Shown here piece by piece: positions 24,690 through 33,557 of a stretch of DNA of 64,000 nt. Numbering within the stretch: the first letter of the stretch is position 1; each line of letters opens with the position of its first letter. The notes beneath the pieces are model-generated. The model saw only the letters and a program-made list of their open reading frames with translations, had not been told where the DNA came from and did no database searches. The translations under genes were made by a program, and so were the position numbers. The DNA lies in contig NZ_CP029190.1 in assembly GCF_008642295.1 (NCBI RefSeq), forward strand, positions 3,703,501 to 3,767,500, read 5' to 3'. Source of the DNA: Streptomyces venezuelae (GTDB taxonomy: Bacteria > Actinomycetota > Actinomycetes > Streptomycetales > Streptomycetaceae).

Positions 24690-25019
24690 GTGGCCGGCAC
24701 CCTGAAGAACGTCACCGACAAGGACTTCGACGCCGAGGTTCTGCGCAGTGACAAGCCCGTCCTGGTGGACTTCTGGGCTGCCTGGTGCGGCCCCTGCCGC
24801 CAGATCGCTCCGTCTCTTGAGGCCATCGCCGCCGAGTACGGCGACCAGATCGAGATCGTCAAGCTGAACATCGACGAGAACCCGGAGACGGCCGCGAAGT
24901 ACGGCGTCATGTCCATCCCGACCCTGAACGTCTACCAGAACGGCGAGGTCGCCAAGACCATCGTCGGTGCCAAGCCCAAGGCCGCCATCCTGCGCGACCT
25001 CGCCGACTTCGTCAGCTGA
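24690..25019 (+). CDS. trxA: Thioredoxin
   Basis: This 109-residue protein is a classical thioredoxin with active site WCGPC inside LVDFWAAWCGPCRQIAPSLE, the cis-Pro loop SIPTLNVYQNGEV, and normal length. It reduces disulfides of ribonucleotide reductase, methionine sulfoxide reductase and other targets. The GTG at 24690 follows AAGAAGGAGG. It is the distal gene of trxBA and ends at a clear hairpin at 25049-25084. Confidence 0.98.
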   Translation: MAGTLKNVTDKDFDAEVLRSDKPVLVDFWAAWCGPCRQIAPSLEAIAAEYGDQIEIVKLNIDENPETAAKYGVMSIPTLNVYQNGEVAKTIVGAKPKAAILRDLADFVS

Positions 25020-25048
25020 CGGCAGGTACCACCCGGCCAAGCGCAGCA

Positions 25049-25084
25049 GGACGGGGCCGCCTCCTCACGGGGGCGGCCCCGTCC
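25049..25084. terminator. Terminator between trxA and the GNAT gene
   Basis: A perfect 13-bp GC stem (25049-25061 with 25072-25084) with a 10-nt loop lies between the convergent genes trxA and the acetyltransferase gene, 8 bp before the end of the latter. Confidence 0.75.
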
Positions 25085-25092
25085 GCGTGTGG

Positions 25093-25710
25093 TCACAGGG
25101 GACGCAGGGCCGGCTCCTTGCGGGCCGCACCCAGCAACCGGTCCAAGGCCAACTCCACGTCTTCCTTCCACGACAGCGTCGACCGCAGCTCCAGCCGCAG
25201 CCTCGGATGCACGGGATGGGGACGCACCGTCTTGAAGCCGACTGCCAGCAGATGATCCGCCGGCAACAGACAGCCCGGCCGTTCCCAGCGCGCATCCCCG
25301 AACGCCTCGATCGCCCGGAACCCCCGCCGCAGCAGGTCCTTCGCGACCGTCTGCACCATCACCCGGCCCAGCCCCTGGCCCTGATAGCCCGGCATGATCC
25401 ACCCGGTGATCAGCTGCACCGCATCAGGGGAGACCGGGCTGGTCGGAAACGCCGTGGACCGCGGCACATAGGCCGGCGGCGCGAACAGAACGAAGCCCAC
25501 CGGGACATCGTCCACATAGACCACCCGGCCGCAGGACCCCCACTCCAGGAGCACCGCGGAGATCCAGGCCTCCTTCTCGAGTTCCGGAGTACCCGCCTTC
25601 ACCGCCGCCTCACCGCTGACGGGATCGAGCTCCCAGAACACGCAGGACCGGCAACGCCTGGGCAGATCCTGCAGGTTGTCCAGCGTGAGAGGTACCAGCC
25701 GACGACCCAT
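25093..25710 (-). CDS. GNAT family N-acetyltransferase
   Basis: This protein of 205 residues (from ATG 25710) has a GNAT fold: GRVVYVDDVPVGFVLFAPP as the central strands and GWIMPGYQGQGLGRVMVQTVAKDLLRRGFRAIEAFG as the acetyl-CoA loop (Q/R-x-x-G-x-G/A form PGYQGQGLG) and following helix. The N-terminal part contains RRCRSCVFWELDP, with two cysteines before a WELDP stretch that recurs in actinobacterial acetyltransferases. It reads towards trxA and lies just upstream of parB's terminator. A longer start at 25731 is possible. A TATACGAT-like -10 lies within 20 bp of the ATG, so the message may be leaderless. Substrate unknown. Confidence 0.85.
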   Translation of the reverse strand: MGRRLVPLTLDNLQDLPRRCRSCVFWELDPVSGEAAVKAGTPELEKEAWISAVLLEWGSCGRVVYVDDVPVGFVLFAPPAYVPRSTAFPTSPVSPDAVQLITGWIMPGYQGQGLGRVMVQTVAKDLLRRGFRAIEAFGDARWERPGCLLPADHLLAVGFKTVRPHPVHPRLRLELRSTLSWKEDVELALDRLLGAARKEPALRPL

Positions 25711-25730
25711 GACCGCATCGTATAAGGGCA

Positions 25731-25773
25731 AAGGGCGGGCCGCACCGGTCAGCCACCGGCACAGCCCGCCCTT
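25731..25773 (-). terminator. Hairpin downstream of parB
   Basis: AAGGGCGGGC at 25731-25740 pairs with GCCCGCCCTT at 25764-25773 across a 23-nt loop that itself contains CCGGT...ACCGG. It lies 12 bp after the parB stop and just before the GNAT gene, a likely terminator of the parAB operon. Confidence 0.55.
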
Positions 25774-25784
25774 CGCCCGGGGAA

Positions 25785-26864
25785 CTACTCCCCCGAAGCG
25801 CCCTGGTCCAGGACCCGGCCCTCGCCCGGCGCCAGCGTCCCCAGGATCCGCTCAAGATCCTCCATCGAGGCGAACTCGACGGTGATCTTTCCCTTCTTCT
25901 GGCCCAGATCGACCTTCACCCGCGTCTCGAACCGGTCCGACAATCGCGAAGCCAGCTCGTTCAACGCCGGCGAAACCCGGGCACCGGCCCGCGGCCCCTT
26001 CGGCTTGACCGGGCTCGAAGGCTCCGACCCCATCAGGGTGACGATCTCCTCGACCGCCCGCACCGACAGCCCCTCGGCCACGATCCGGTGTGCCAGCCGG
26101 TCCTGTACCTCGGTGTCGACCACCGACAGCAAGGCCCTCGCGTGCCCCGCCGACAGCACACCGGCCGCCACCCGCCGCTGTACCGGCGGCGACAGCTTCA
26201 GCAGCCGCAGCGTGTTCGACACCTGCGGACGCGAGCGCCCGATCCGGTCCGCCAGCTGGTCGTGCGTACAGCTGAAGTCCCGCAGCAGCTGGTCATAGGC
26301 CGCGGCCTCTTCCAGCGGGTTCAGCTGGGCCCGGTGGAGGTTCTCCAGCAGGGCGTCCAGCAGCAGCTTCTCGTCGTCCGTGGCCCGGATGATCGCCGGG
26401 ATCCGCTCCAGACCGGCCTCCCGGCACGCCCGCCAGCGGCGCTCACCCATGATGAGCTCATAGCGGTCCTGGCCGGACTGCCGCACCACCACCGGCTGAA
26501 GCAGTCCCACCTCCTGGATGGAGGTCACCAGCTCCGCCAGTGCGTCCTCGTCGAAAACCTCCCGCGGCTGCCGCGGGTTCGGCGTGATCGCGTCGATCGG
26601 AAGCTCCGCGAACGTCGCTCCGGCCACCATGTCCGTCGGCTCCGGCTCCACCGCGGCCGACGGCTCCGTTGTTTCACGTGAAACATCGGCCTGCGCCAGC
26701 GAAGCCAGCTTCGCCGCCGCAACACCACGCTCTGCCGTCAGAACCGGCACCGCCGAAGGAGAGAGGGAACCACCCGCTCCCACGGCCGGCCCGGGCTTCT
26801 CCTGCGGCGCCGCGGGGATCAGCGCACCGAGCCCCCGCCCCAGACCCCTACGTCGCTCACTCAC
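25785..26864 (-). CDS. parB: Chromosome partitioning protein ParB
   Basis: This 359-residue CTP-dependent DNA clamp binds parS and organises the origin for segregation. The N-terminus is the usual [16 protein letters not shown]. The ParB/Srx nucleotide-binding domain spans about residues 95-185 ([21 protein letters not shown], then [18 protein letters not shown]). The helix-turn-helix that reads parS follows ([26 protein letters not shown]), and the dimerisation domain ends in [12 protein letters not shown]. The true start is GTG 26864, overlapping the parA stop by 4 bp; the open frame continues upstream to 27212 within parA. A parS site at 26670-26685 lies in its own coding sequence. Confidence 0.98.
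   Translation of the reverse strand: MSERRRGLGRGLGALIPAAPQEKPGPAVGAGGSLSPSAVPVLTAERGVAAAKLASLAQADVSRETTEPSAAVEPEPTDMVAGATFAELPIDAITPNPRQPREVFDEDALAELVTSIQEVGLLQPVVVRQSGQDRYELIMGERRWRACREAGLERIPAIIRATDDEKLLLDALLENLHRAQLNPLEEAAAYDQLLRDFSCTHDQLADRIGRSRPQVSNTLRLLKLSPPVQRRVAAGVLSAGHARALLSVVDTEVQDRLAHRIVAEGLSVRAVEEIVTLMGSEPSSPVKPKGPRAGARVSPALNELASRLSDRFETRVKVDLGQKKGKITVEFASMEDLERILGTLAPGEGRVLDQGASGE
26670..26685. promoter_or_regulatory. parS: parS site inside parB
   Basis: TGTTTCACGTGAAACA, a perfect site, lies in the 5' part of parB, in the region encoding the disordered N-terminal linker (read as DVSRETT on the minus strand). Confidence 0.95.
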
Positions 26865-27904
26865 TGGATCCCCTCCACGGCATTCTGCATGTTGTTCGTA
26901 CCTCTCAGCGCAATCTCCCGCGCCGCCTCCAGATAGGAGAGGGATCCGCTGGATCCCGGATCGTAGGTCAGAACCGTCTGACCGTAACTCGGAGCCTCCG
27001 AGATGCGCACCGACCGCGGGATGCTTGTCCGGAGCACCTCGCTCCCGAAGTGGCTGCGCACCTCGTCCGCCACCTGCGAAGCCAGCCGCGTCCTGCCGTC
27101 GTACATCGTCAACAGGATGGTCGAGACATGCAGGGACGGGTTGAGATGGGCCCGCACCAGGTCGACATTGCGCAGTAGCTGGCCCAGGCCCTCCAGCGCG
27201 TAGTACTCGCACTGGATGGGGATCAGCACTTCCGCACCGGCCACCAGGGCGTTGACGGTCAGGAGTCCCAGCGAGGGCGGGCAGTCGATGAGGATGTAGT
27301 CCAGCGGCTGCTGGTACGCCTGGATCGCCCGCTGAAGCCGGCTCTCCCGGGCCACCAGCGATACCAGCTCGATCTCCGCACCCGCGAGATCGATGGTGGC
27401 CGGCGCACAGAAGAGGCCCTCCACGTCGGGAACGGGCTGGACCACCTCCAGCAGCGGCCGGCTCTCCACCAGAACCTCGTAGATGGAGGGCACCTCGGCA
27501 TGGTGGTCGATACCCAGGGCCGTGGACGCATTGCCCTGCGGATCGAGGTCGATCACCAGGACCCTGGCCCCGTGCAGCGCCAGCGAGGCCGCCAGGTTCA
27601 CGGTCGTGGTGGTCTTGCCCACGCCGCCCTTCTGGTTGGCAACCACCATGACTCGGGTCTGCTCCGGCCTGGGCAGGCCCTCGCCCGCCCGGCCCAGGGC
27701 CTCTACGGCCAGCTGGGCGGCACGGCCGATCGGGGTGTCGTTGTCCACCAAAGGTGGCGGCGGTGTTTCACGTGAAACATCCTCGCCCGCCGCTTCGGTG
27801 CGGGGGCCGGGGACCGGTTCGGCCATCGGCCCCGCGAGGTTGGCGTCTGACCGCACGGATTCACTCTCCTCGACATCAGGCTCGCGATGAACAGAGCCTG
27901 CCAT
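26861..27904 (-). CDS. parA: Chromosome partitioning ATPase ParA
   Basis: This Walker-type ATPase (about 347 residues from ATG 27904) drives origin segregation with ParB and, in Streptomyces, regular septation of aerial hyphae. The deviant Walker A box is [20 protein letters not shown]; further blocks are [14 protein letters not shown] and [19 protein letters not shown]. The N-terminal 90 residues are acidic and disordered. The start is uncertain: ATG 27904 resembles known Streptomyces ParA N-termini ([17 protein letters not shown]), while ATG 27958 and GTG 28078 are also in frame. The last overlaps a parS site and is unlikely. parB follows with a 4-bp overlap. Confidence 0.95.
   Translation of the reverse strand: MAGSVHREPDVEESESVRSDANLAGPMAEPVPGPRTEAAGEDVSRETPPPPLVDNDTPIGRAAQLAVEALGRAGEGLPRPEQTRVMVVANQKGGVGKTTTTVNLAASLALHGARVLVIDLDPQGNASTALGIDHHAEVPSIYEVLVESRPLLEVVQPVPDVEGLFCAPATIDLAGAEIELVSLVARESRLQRAIQAYQQPLDYILIDCPPSLGLLTVNALVAGAEVLIPIQCEYYALEGLGQLLRNVDLVRAHLNPSLHVSTILLTMYDGRTRLASQVADEVRSHFGSEVLRTSIPRSVRISEAPSYGQTVLTYDPGSSGSLSYLEAAREIALRGTNNMQNAVEGIQ
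27764..27779. promoter_or_regulatory. parS: parS site inside parA
   Basis: TGTTTCACGTGAAACA lies in the 5' third of parA, in the linker before the ATPase domain, read as DVSRETP, nearly the same peptide as in parB. Confidence 0.95.
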
Positions 27905-27958
27905 GCCTTCGGGGTCGCGAACCAGCGGGGCCCGTACTCCTGTGGATGAATCCACCAT

Positions 27959-27967
27959 TGTGGACAA
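27959..27967. promoter_or_regulatory. DnaA box just upstream of parA
   Basis: TGTGGACAA is the exact complement of TTGTCCACA, the preferred Streptomyces DnaA box. It lies immediately before the in-frame ATG at 27958 and 55 bp before ATG 27904, a position from which bound DnaA could affect parAB expression. A single box can occur by chance. Confidence 0.45.
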
Positions 27968-28061
27968 CGGTTCCACCGGATCGGGGGCCCCCGTTTCCTG
28001 ACGGTGGCGGGGGGACGCAGCCGCACGACCGCGGCTGATGATTCCGTGCAGCAGGGAGCGA

Positions 28062-28077
28062 CGTTTCACGTGAAACA
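28062..28077. promoter_or_regulatory. parS: parS site in the parA-rsmG gap
   Basis: CGTTTCACGTGAAACA has the full 14-bp core. It lies between parA and rsmG, near the expected parAB promoter, so ParB bound here could also influence parAB transcription. Confidence 0.93.
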
Positions 28078-28147
28078 CGATGCACGGGCGGGGCCTTCAC
28101 CCCGCTACGACACTCCGAAATCCATACCTACAGGGATCAACCGACCA

Positions 28148-28867
28148 TCAGCGGCGTCGACGGGTCCGGCCCGTCCGGGCAGCCTTCGCCCGCTTGGCAG
28201 CGAACCGCACTCCACCGGGGCTCTCCCCGACCTCGACCCTCACCAGGGTGGACATCGGGTCCACCACACCCTCACCGACGTGCAGCACCGAGGTCTTCAC
28301 CACACCGAGCTTCGCCAGCGCGGTCTTGGCCGCCACCAGCTCCTCATCGGCGGTATCGCCCTTGAGAGCCAGCATCTCCCCGTAGGGACGCAGCAGCGGA
28401 ACACCCCAGCCCGCCAGCCGGTCCAACGGGGCCACCGCACGCGCGGTCACCACATGCACCGGCTGGAGCTTGCCCAGCATCTCCTCGGCCCGACCGCGCA
28501 CCACCGTCACATGGTCCAGGCCCAGCAGCTCCACGACCTCCTGGAGGAAGGTGGTGCGCCGCAGCAGGGGCTCGAGCAGAGTGATCTTGAGATCCGGCCG
28601 GACCAGCGCCAGCGGAATACCCGGAAGCCCTGCCCCCGAGCCCACATCGCACACGGTGACGCCCTCGGGCACCGCTTCCGCCAGCACCGCACAGTTCAGC
28701 AGGTGCCGCTCCCACAGCCGGGGCACCTCGCGGGGCCCGATCAGCCCTCGCTTGACGCCCGCGTCCGCCAACAGTTCCGCGTACCGAACAGCCTCCGGGA
28801 AATGCTCACCGAATACCGCCCGCGCCTCTTCCGGCGCCGGGGGAAGCGCCGCTGCTGCCTCGGTCAC
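28148..28867 (-). CDS. rsmG: 16S rRNA (guanine(527)-N(7))-methyltransferase
   Basis: This 239-residue enzyme (GidB) uses SAM to methylate G527 of 16S rRNA; loss gives low-level streptomycin resistance in several bacteria. The SAM motif is VCDVGSGAGLPGIPLALVRPDLKITLLEP at residues ~65-95. The WERHLLNC stretch before it and the late VVTARAVAPLDRLAGW block are typical. GTG 28867 is preferred over the open frame to 28951 because GGAAGGA lies upstream and the family begins there. The C-terminus is very basic (RAKAARTGRTRRRR). It follows jag across a terminator and precedes parA. Confidence 0.97.
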   Translation of the reverse strand: MTEAAAALPPAPEEARAVFGEHFPEAVRYAELLADAGVKRGLIGPREVPRLWERHLLNCAVLAEAVPEGVTVCDVGSGAGLPGIPLALVRPDLKITLLEPLLRRTTFLQEVVELLGLDHVTVVRGRAEEMLGKLQPVHVVTARAVAPLDRLAGWGVPLLRPYGEMLALKGDTADEELVAAKTALAKLGVVKTSVLHVGEGVVDPMSTLVRVEVGESPGGVRFAAKRAKAARTGRTRRRR

Positions 28868-28915
28868 GGGGACCCGTCCTTCCGTACCGCACTCTGATCT
28901 ATCAGGCTGACAAAC

Positions 28916-28948
28916 TTCGGCCCCGTCTGCGACACAGACGGGGCCGAA
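28916..28948 (-). terminator. Terminator after jag/khpB
   Basis: A perfect 14-bp stem (28916-28929 with 28935-28948, loop CGACA) lies 16 bp past the stop of the jag-like gene on the minus strand and before rsmG. It would end the rpmH-rnpA-yidD-yidC-jag operon and separate it from rsmG-parAB. Confidence 0.8.
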
Positions 28949-28963
28949 CACTCATACTTCCGG

Positions 28964-29479
28964 TCAGGCCGGAAGGACAACGACGAAGCGCTGCGGCTCC
29001 TCGCCCTCGGACTCACTGCGCAGACCCGCAGCCGCCACGGCGTCGTGGACGACCTTCCGCTCGAACGGGGTCATCGGAGCCAGCTTCAGCGGCTCGCCCG
29101 AGGCCTTCACGTCCTCGGCGGCCTTGGCGCCCAGTGCCGCCAGCTCCTCGCGCTTCTTCGCCCGGAAGCCGGCGATGTCCAGCATCAGCCGGCTGCGGTC
29201 GCCGGTCTCCCGGTGCACGGCCAGGCGCGTCAGCTCCTGAAGAGCCTCCAGGACCTCACCGTCACGGCCCACGAGCTTCTGCAGATCACGGCTGGCCGAG
29301 TCGCTGATGATCGACACAGCCGCACGGTCGGCCTCGACATCCATGTCGATGTCGCCGTCCAGGTCGGCGATGTCGAGCAGGCCCTCGAGGTAGTCGGCCG
29401 CGATCTCACCCTCCTGCTCCAGGCGGGTCAGGGTGTCGCCACCCTCAGCGGCTGCGGCGGAGGTGGTGCCTTCCGTCAC
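28964..29479 (-). CDS. Jag/KhpB-type RNA-binding protein (KH-R3H)
   Basis: This 171-residue protein has a KH-like domain at ~40-105 (DIDMDVEADRAAVSIISDSASRDLQKLVGRDGEVLEALQELTRLAVHRETG, with the GRDGE loop) and an R3H domain at ~115-165 (LAPMTPFERKVVHDAVAAAGLRSESEGEEPQRFVVV). The Jag_N domain of Firmicutes is absent and replaced by ~30 acidic residues. KhpB-type proteins bind RNA and affect cell division and elongation. It follows yidC, as in most Gram-positive bacteria. The start is GTG 29479, about 30 bp after the yidC stop, with an AAGAAGGAG ribosome site. Confidence 0.92.
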   Translation of the reverse strand: MTEGTTSAAAAEGGDTLTRLEQEGEIAADYLEGLLDIADLDGDIDMDVEADRAAVSIISDSASRDLQKLVGRDGEVLEALQELTRLAVHRETGDRSRLMLDIAGFRAKKREELAALGAKAAEDVKASGEPLKLAPMTPFERKVVHDAVAAAGLRSESEGEEPQRFVVVLPA

Positions 29480-29511
29480 GGGACGACTCCTTCTTGCTTC
29501 TCGGGGGCTTC

Positions 29512-30615
29512 TTACTTCTTGGACGAGGGCTTGCCGGGGGCCTGGCGCTGCGACTTCGACTGCCGCTTCGGCTGCTGCCGCTTCGCGGCACCGCCGCTCG
29601 CCGCATCGGAGTCCGCCGTGGCCTCGACGCTCTTGATCACAGAACCGTCCGCCTGCGCGGCCAGACCCTGCTTCGTCAGCGCGGTGATGAACTTGCGCTC
29701 GTTGTCATTGCGGTCCGGGCCCTTGGCCACGATCGCCGCGACGACCTTCTTCTTGCCCCGGCTCTTGACCTCGCCATGCGAGGTCACGTGCTTGAGCAGT
29801 CGCGTCAGGTACTGGTCCTGCGCCTTGCTGCCCGGCGTCGGGTTCTGGTTGATCACGTACATCTGCTGACCCATGGTCCAGACGTTGGTGGTCAGCCAGT
29901 AGACGAGGACACCGACGGGGAAGTTGATACCCATGACCGCGAAGATCACCGGGAAGATGTACATCAGCATCTTCTGCTGCTGCATGAACGGCGTCTTGAC
30001 CGTGAGGTCGACGTTCTTCTGCATCAGCTGGCGCTGGGTGTAGAACTGCGACAGCGACATCAGGATGATCATGAACGCGGTCACGATCCGGACGTCGGTC
30101 AGCGAGGCGCCCAGCGCCTCGACCTTCTCCGGGCTGTCCATGAACTTGGCCGCGATCGGCGCGCCGAAGATCTTGGCCTCACGGGCGCTGTCGACCAGCT
30201 GCTGGTCCATCGCACCGATGGTCTTGCCGTTGGCGATGTTCGCCAGCACGTGGTACAGCGCAAAGAAGAAGGGCGACTGCGCCAGGATGGGAAGGCACGA
30301 GGAGAGCGGGTTGGTACCCGTCTCCTTGTACAGCTTCATCATCTCTTCGGACTGACGCTGCTTGTCGTTCTTGTAGCGCTCCTGGATCGCCTTCATCCGA
30401 GGCTGGAGCGCCTGCATGCCCCGCGTCGCCTTGATCTGCTTCACAAAGAGCGGGATCAGGGCGATACGGATGAGGACCACCAGGGACACGATGGACAGGC
30501 CCCAGGCCCATCCACTGTCCGCCCCGAAGACCGCTCCGTACAGCGAGTGGAACTGGACGATGATCCACGAGACGGGGTAGGTGATAAAGCTGAACAGACT
30601 GGCAATCGTGTCCAC
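29512..30615 (-). CDS. yidC: Membrane protein insertase YidC
   Basis: This 367-residue OxaI/YidC-family insertase places proteins in the membrane alone or with SecYEG. It has the five core helices, including [21 protein letters not shown] with the conserved hydrophilic-groove Arg, the cytoplasmic hairpin ([37 protein letters not shown]), and [13 protein letters not shown]. The tail is lysine/glutamine-rich and basic, typical of Gram-positive YidC, and may touch the ribosome. The start is GTG 30615 behind AAGGAG. It lies 3 bp after yidD, so the two are co-translated. Confidence 0.96.
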   Translation of the reverse strand: MDTIASLFSFITYPVSWIIVQFHSLYGAVFGADSGWAWGLSIVSLVVLIRIALIPLFVKQIKATRGMQALQPRMKAIQERYKNDKQRQSEEMMKLYKETGTNPLSSCLPILAQSPFFFALYHVLANIANGKTIGAMDQQLVDSAREAKIFGAPIAAKFMDSPEKVEALGASLTDVRIVTAFMIILMSLSQFYTQRQLMQKNVDLTVKTPFMQQQKMLMYIFPVIFAVMGINFPVGVLVYWLTTNVWTMGQQMYVINQNPTPGSKAQDQYLTRLLKHVTSHGEVKSRGKKKVVAAIVAKGPDRNDNERKFITALTKQGLAAQADGSVIKSVEATADSDAASGGAAKRQQPKRQSKSQRQAPGKPSSKK

Positions 30616-30618
30616 TAA

Positions 30619-30900
30619 TCAGGCTCCTTGAGCATTGCGAGGTCTACGCAACGCACTGCGCAGCTGCTCGTGCCAACGCGGGCGTTTACGGGGTGGGACG
30701 TGATCCACACCTCCCGGGGACCACGGATTGCACCGCAGGATCCGCCAGGCGGTCAGAGCAGTCCCCTTCACCGCACCATGCCGGTCGATGGCCGTGTACC
30801 CGTAGTGCGAACACGAGGGGTAGTAGCGGCACACCGGCCCGAGCAGCGGACTGATCGTCCACTGGTACAGCTTGATCAAAGCGAGCAGCGGGTACTTCAT
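30619..30900 (-). CDS. yidD: Membrane protein insertion efficiency factor YidD
   Basis: This 93-residue protein of the UPF0161 family has the signature [31 protein letters not shown], with the conserved cysteines, followed by [18 protein letters not shown]. It is a peripheral membrane protein that aids YidC-dependent insertion. Its ATG overlaps the rnpA stop (ATGA at 30897-30900), and yidC follows after 3 bp. Confidence 0.96.
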   Translation of the reverse strand: MKYPLLALIKLYQWTISPLLGPVCRYYPSCSHYGYTAIDRHGAVKGTALTAWRILRCNPWSPGGVDHVPPRKRPRWHEQLRSALRRPRNAQGA

Positions 30901-31271
30901 CGAGCCACGCCTCCCAGCAGCCGCGTGAAAGCGGCATCCAGGTCCCGGGCCAAATCCTCAGCGCCGGCGTCACCCGCTCCGGGCAGCGCCCGTACCACCA
31001 CCAGGCTACCGGCGGGCAGCGTGGACAGCCGGTCCCGCATCAGGTGCCGCAGTCTGCGCTTCACCCGGTTACGGACCACGGCTCCGCCCACGGCCTTGCT
31101 GACGACGAAACCCGCACGTGTCGAGGGAGCGATCCCCCCCGACTCGTGCGGGTCCGTTGCACCGCTGGTACGTAGGTGAACGACGAGGAGCGGGCGTCCT
31201 GCCCGGCGGCCTCGGCGTACCGCGTTCGCGAAGTCCTCGCGCCGCCTCAGCCGATGTTCGGGAGACAGCAC
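30897..31271 (-). CDS. rnpA: Ribonuclease P protein component
   Basis: This 124-residue basic protein joins the catalytic RNA to mature tRNA 5' ends. The start is GTG 31271 ([20 protein letters not shown]). The RNR motif that contacts the RNA is in [18 protein letters not shown]. An insertion ([15 protein letters not shown]) lies between the first strands, as in other Streptomyces. The open frame extends to 31352, but that part overlaps the rpmH gene and does not match the family. It lies 19 bp after rpmH and overlaps yidD by 4 bp. Confidence 0.95.
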   Translation of the reverse strand: MLSPEHRLRRREDFANAVRRGRRAGRPLLVVHLRTSGATDPHESGGIAPSTRAGFVVSKAVGGAVVRNRVKRRLRHLMRDRLSTLPAGSLVVVRALPGAGDAGAEDLARDLDAAFTRLLGGVAR

Positions 31272-31290
31272 GACGTCATGCCCTGTGCGA

Positions 31291-31428
31291 TCAGGCGGAC
31301 AGGGAGGCGCGGCCCTTGCCACGGCGGGCGGCGAGGATCGCGCGACCGGCACGGGTACGCATCCGCAGACGGAAGCCGTGGGTCTTGGCGCGACGACGGT
31401 TGTTCGGCTGGAAGGTGCGCTTGCTCAC
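31291..31428 (-). CDS. rpmH: 50S ribosomal protein L34
   Basis: This very short gene encodes 45 residues, [19 protein letters not shown] followed by a strongly basic run and ending in GRASLSA after the start. It is the canonical L34, a protein deep in the large subunit. The start is GTG 31428, with a GGAGCCCC-type purine-rich stretch upstream. It heads the rpmH-rnpA-yidD-yidC-jag operon and is divergent from dnaA, the arrangement seen near most bacterial origins. Confidence 0.97.
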   Translation of the reverse strand: MSKRTFQPNNRRRAKTHGFRLRMRTRAGRAILAARRGKGRASLSA

Positions 31429-31794
31429 TCGGGGGCTCCAGAGAATGAATCGTTGTGGCGTGACATCGCCTGGCTGTCACCGTGCGCCCACGAGGAATTT
31501 CGCGTGATCGCCCGAGTGGACACCGCTAAACGATCACAATCAGTGATCTTCGCCCATCGGTAGGCAGGCGGCAGCAGCCATCGACAACTCGACCTCGTTA
31601 CGGTACGCGGGGCTACGCCATCCGGTCAAACCGAGCTGTGACCGCCCCGGGGCGGGGCCGCACTGTGCACAGGCTGTGGACAACGACTTGAACCCTACCC
31701 GTCAGGCTGACTACCGTTGCCTGACCCCGGATTTTTTTGTCCCGACCGTCCCAAAGAACCACACATTCGTGGGACCTGTGAGAGAGCGTGCTCT
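31429..31794. promoter_or_regulatory. Divergent rpmH-dnaA intergenic region
   Basis: This 366-bp gap holds the promoters of both operons. For dnaA, TTGAAC at 31688-31693 and TACCGT at 31712-31717 are spaced 18 bp. A perfect DnaA box, TGTGGACAA, lies at 31675-31683 just upstream of that -35 element, which suits autoregulation of dnaA. The AT-richer stretch around 31500-31560 (relative to the surroundings) probably contains the rpmH promoter, but I cannot place it. No gene is visible. Confidence 0.7.
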
Positions 31795-33495
31795 GTGGCT
31801 GACGTACCTGCCGATCTTGCCGCAGTGTGGCCACGCGTACTCGAGAAGCTCCTCGGGGAGGGTCAGCAAGGCATCGAGCCCAAGGACAAGCAGTGGATCG
31901 AACGCTGCCAGCCCCTGGCCCTGGTCGCCGACACCGCACTGCTCGCCGTCCCGAACGAATGGGGCAAGCGGGTCCTGGAGGGCCGCCTCGCCCCGCTGAT
32001 CAGTGACACCCTCAGCCGGGAATGCGGCCGGCCCATCCGGATCGCGATCACCGTCGACGACTCGGCCGGCGAACCGGTGCCCCCGGCCCCGCCGGCCGCC
32101 CCGCAGCGGGAGCAGTACTCCGACCAGCGGGAGCAGTACGGCGACCAGCGCGGCCCGTACTCCGACCAGCTGCCCACCGCCCGGCCCGCCTACCCGGACT
32201 ACCAGCAGCCCCGCCCCGAGCCCGGCGCCTGGCCCGGCTGGCAGCAGCCCCGCCTCGGCGGGTTCCCCGAGCGCGACCCGTACGCCTCCCCGCAGCCCGG
32301 CTACCTCCAGCAGCCGGACTCCGGGTACGAGCCCGCGTACGAGCAGCCCTCGTACGAACCCCCGTCCTACGAGCAGCCCGCCCCGCTGCCCCCGCCCGGC
32401 CGGGCCGGACCCGCCGCGCCCCCGGCGCCCTCCGGCGGTTCCTCCTCCGGCCCGCCGGAACCGACGGCCCGGCTGAACCCCAAGTACCTGTTCGACACCT
32501 TCGTGATCGGCGCCTCCAACCGCTTCGCGCACGCCGCCGCGGTCGCCGTCGCCGAGGCCCCTGCAAAGGCCTACAACCCGCTCTTCATCTACGGCGAGTC
32601 CGGCCTCGGCAAGACGCACCTGCTGCACGCCATCGGGCACTACGCACGGAGCCTCTACCCGGGCACCCGGGTGCGGTACGTGAGCTCCGAGGAGTTCACC
32701 AACGAGTTCATCAACTCCATCCGCGACGGCAAGGGCGACGCCTTCCGCAAGCGGTACCGCGAGATGGACATCCTGCTGGTCGACGACATCCAGTTCCTCG
32801 CGAGCAAGGAGTCGACCCAGGAGGAGTTCTTCCACACCTTCAACACGCTCCACAACGCGAACAAGCAGATCGTGCTGTCCTCCGACCGGCCGCCCAAGCA
32901 GCTGGTGACCCTGGAGGACCGGCTCCGCAACCGCTTCGAGTGGGGTCTGATCACCGACGTCCAGCCGCCCGAGCTGGAGACCCGGATCGCGATCCTCCGC
33001 AAGAAGGCCGTGCAGGAGCAGCTCAACGCCCCGCCGGAGGTCCTGGAGTTCATCGCCTCCCGTATCTCGCGCAACATCCGCGAGCTCGAGGGGGCGCTGA
33101 TCCGCGTGACCGCCTTCGCCAGCCTCAACCGGCAGCCCGTCGACCTGGGGCTGACCGAGGACGTGCTGAAGAACCTGATCCCCGGCGGTGAGGACACCGC
33201 TCCCGAGATCACCGCGGCGGACATCATGGCGGCCACCGCGGACTACTTCGGCCTGACCGTGGACGACCTGTGCGGCTCCTCGCGGAGCCGGGTCCTGGTG
33301 ACCGCCCGGCAGATCGCCATGTACCTGTGCCGGGAGCTGACCGACCTGTCGCTGCCGAAGATCGGTGCGCAGTTCGGCGGCCGTGACCACACCACCGTGA
33401 TGCACGCGGACCGCAAGATCCGTGCGCTGATGGCGGAGCGGCGCTCCATCTACAACCAGGTCACCGAGCTCACCAACCGCATCAAGAACGGCTGA
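31795..33495 (+). CDS. dnaA: Chromosomal replication initiator protein DnaA
   Basis: This 566-residue protein (GTG 31795) opens oriC and loads the helicase. Domain I is residues ~1-85 ([20 protein letters not shown] onward). Domain II is a Pro/Gln/Tyr-rich linker of ~135 residues containing 7-residue repeats ([21 protein letters not shown]). The AAA+ domain III begins at [13 protein letters not shown] and has Walker [14 protein letters not shown] and Walker [11 protein letters not shown]. Domain IV has the DNA-reading signature [25 protein letters not shown]. The linker is shorter than in published S. coelicolor/S. lividans DnaA (total above 600 residues, from memory). It is followed by the iteron-like array and oriC. 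Confidence 0.98.
   Translation: MADVPADLAAVWPRVLEKLLGEGQQGIEPKDKQWIERCQPLALVADTALLAVPNEWGKRVLEGRLAPLISDTLSRECGRPIRIAITVDDSAGEPVPPAPPAAPQREQYSDQREQYGDQRGPYSDQLPTARPAYPDYQQPRPEPGAWPGWQQPRLGGFPERDPYASPQPGYLQQPDSGYEPAYEQPSYEPPSYEQPAPLPPPGRAGPAAPPAPSGGSSSGPPEPTARLNPKYLFDTFVIGASNRFAHAAAVAVAEAPAKAYNPLFIYGESGLGKTHLLHAIGHYARSLYPGTRVRYVSSEEFTNEFINSIRDGKGDAFRKRYREMDILLVDDIQFLASKESTQEEFFHTFNTLHNANKQIVLSSDRPPKQLVTLEDRLRNRFEWGLITDVQPPELETRIAILRKKAVQEQLNAPPEVLEFIASRISRNIRELEGALIRVTAFASLNRQPVDLGLTEDVLKNLIPGGEDTAPEITAADIMAATADYFGLTVDDLCGSSRSRVLVTARQIAMYLCRELTDLSLPKIGAQFGGRDHTTVMHADRKIRALMAERRSIYNQVTELTNRIKNG
32110..32172 (+). repeat. Three 21-bp tandem repeats in dnaA domain II
   Basis: Three consecutive in-frame 21-bp units encode [14 protein letters not shown] and GPYSDQL. 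A second imperfect repeat with a [10 protein letters not shown] period lies at about 32325-32385. Both are in the disordered linker, where length varies between species. Confidence 0.8.
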
Positions 33496-33510
33496 CGCCA
33501 CGCCTTCCCA

Positions 33511-33540
33511 GGGCGCTCCCGGAACGCTCCGGGGGCGCCC
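33511..33540. terminator. Terminator of dnaA
   Basis: A 13-bp stem (33511-33523 with 33528-33540, one G-U pair) and a 4-nt loop lie 16 bp after the dnaA stop. No T-run follows. Confidence 0.65.
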
Positions 33541-33557
33541 TTCGGCGTTCCCGGAGC

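Noticed and set aside
27905..28078. N-terminal extension of parA up to GTG 28078
   Set aside because: It would begin inside a parS palindrome (reading FHVK), and known ParA proteins of this genus start later.
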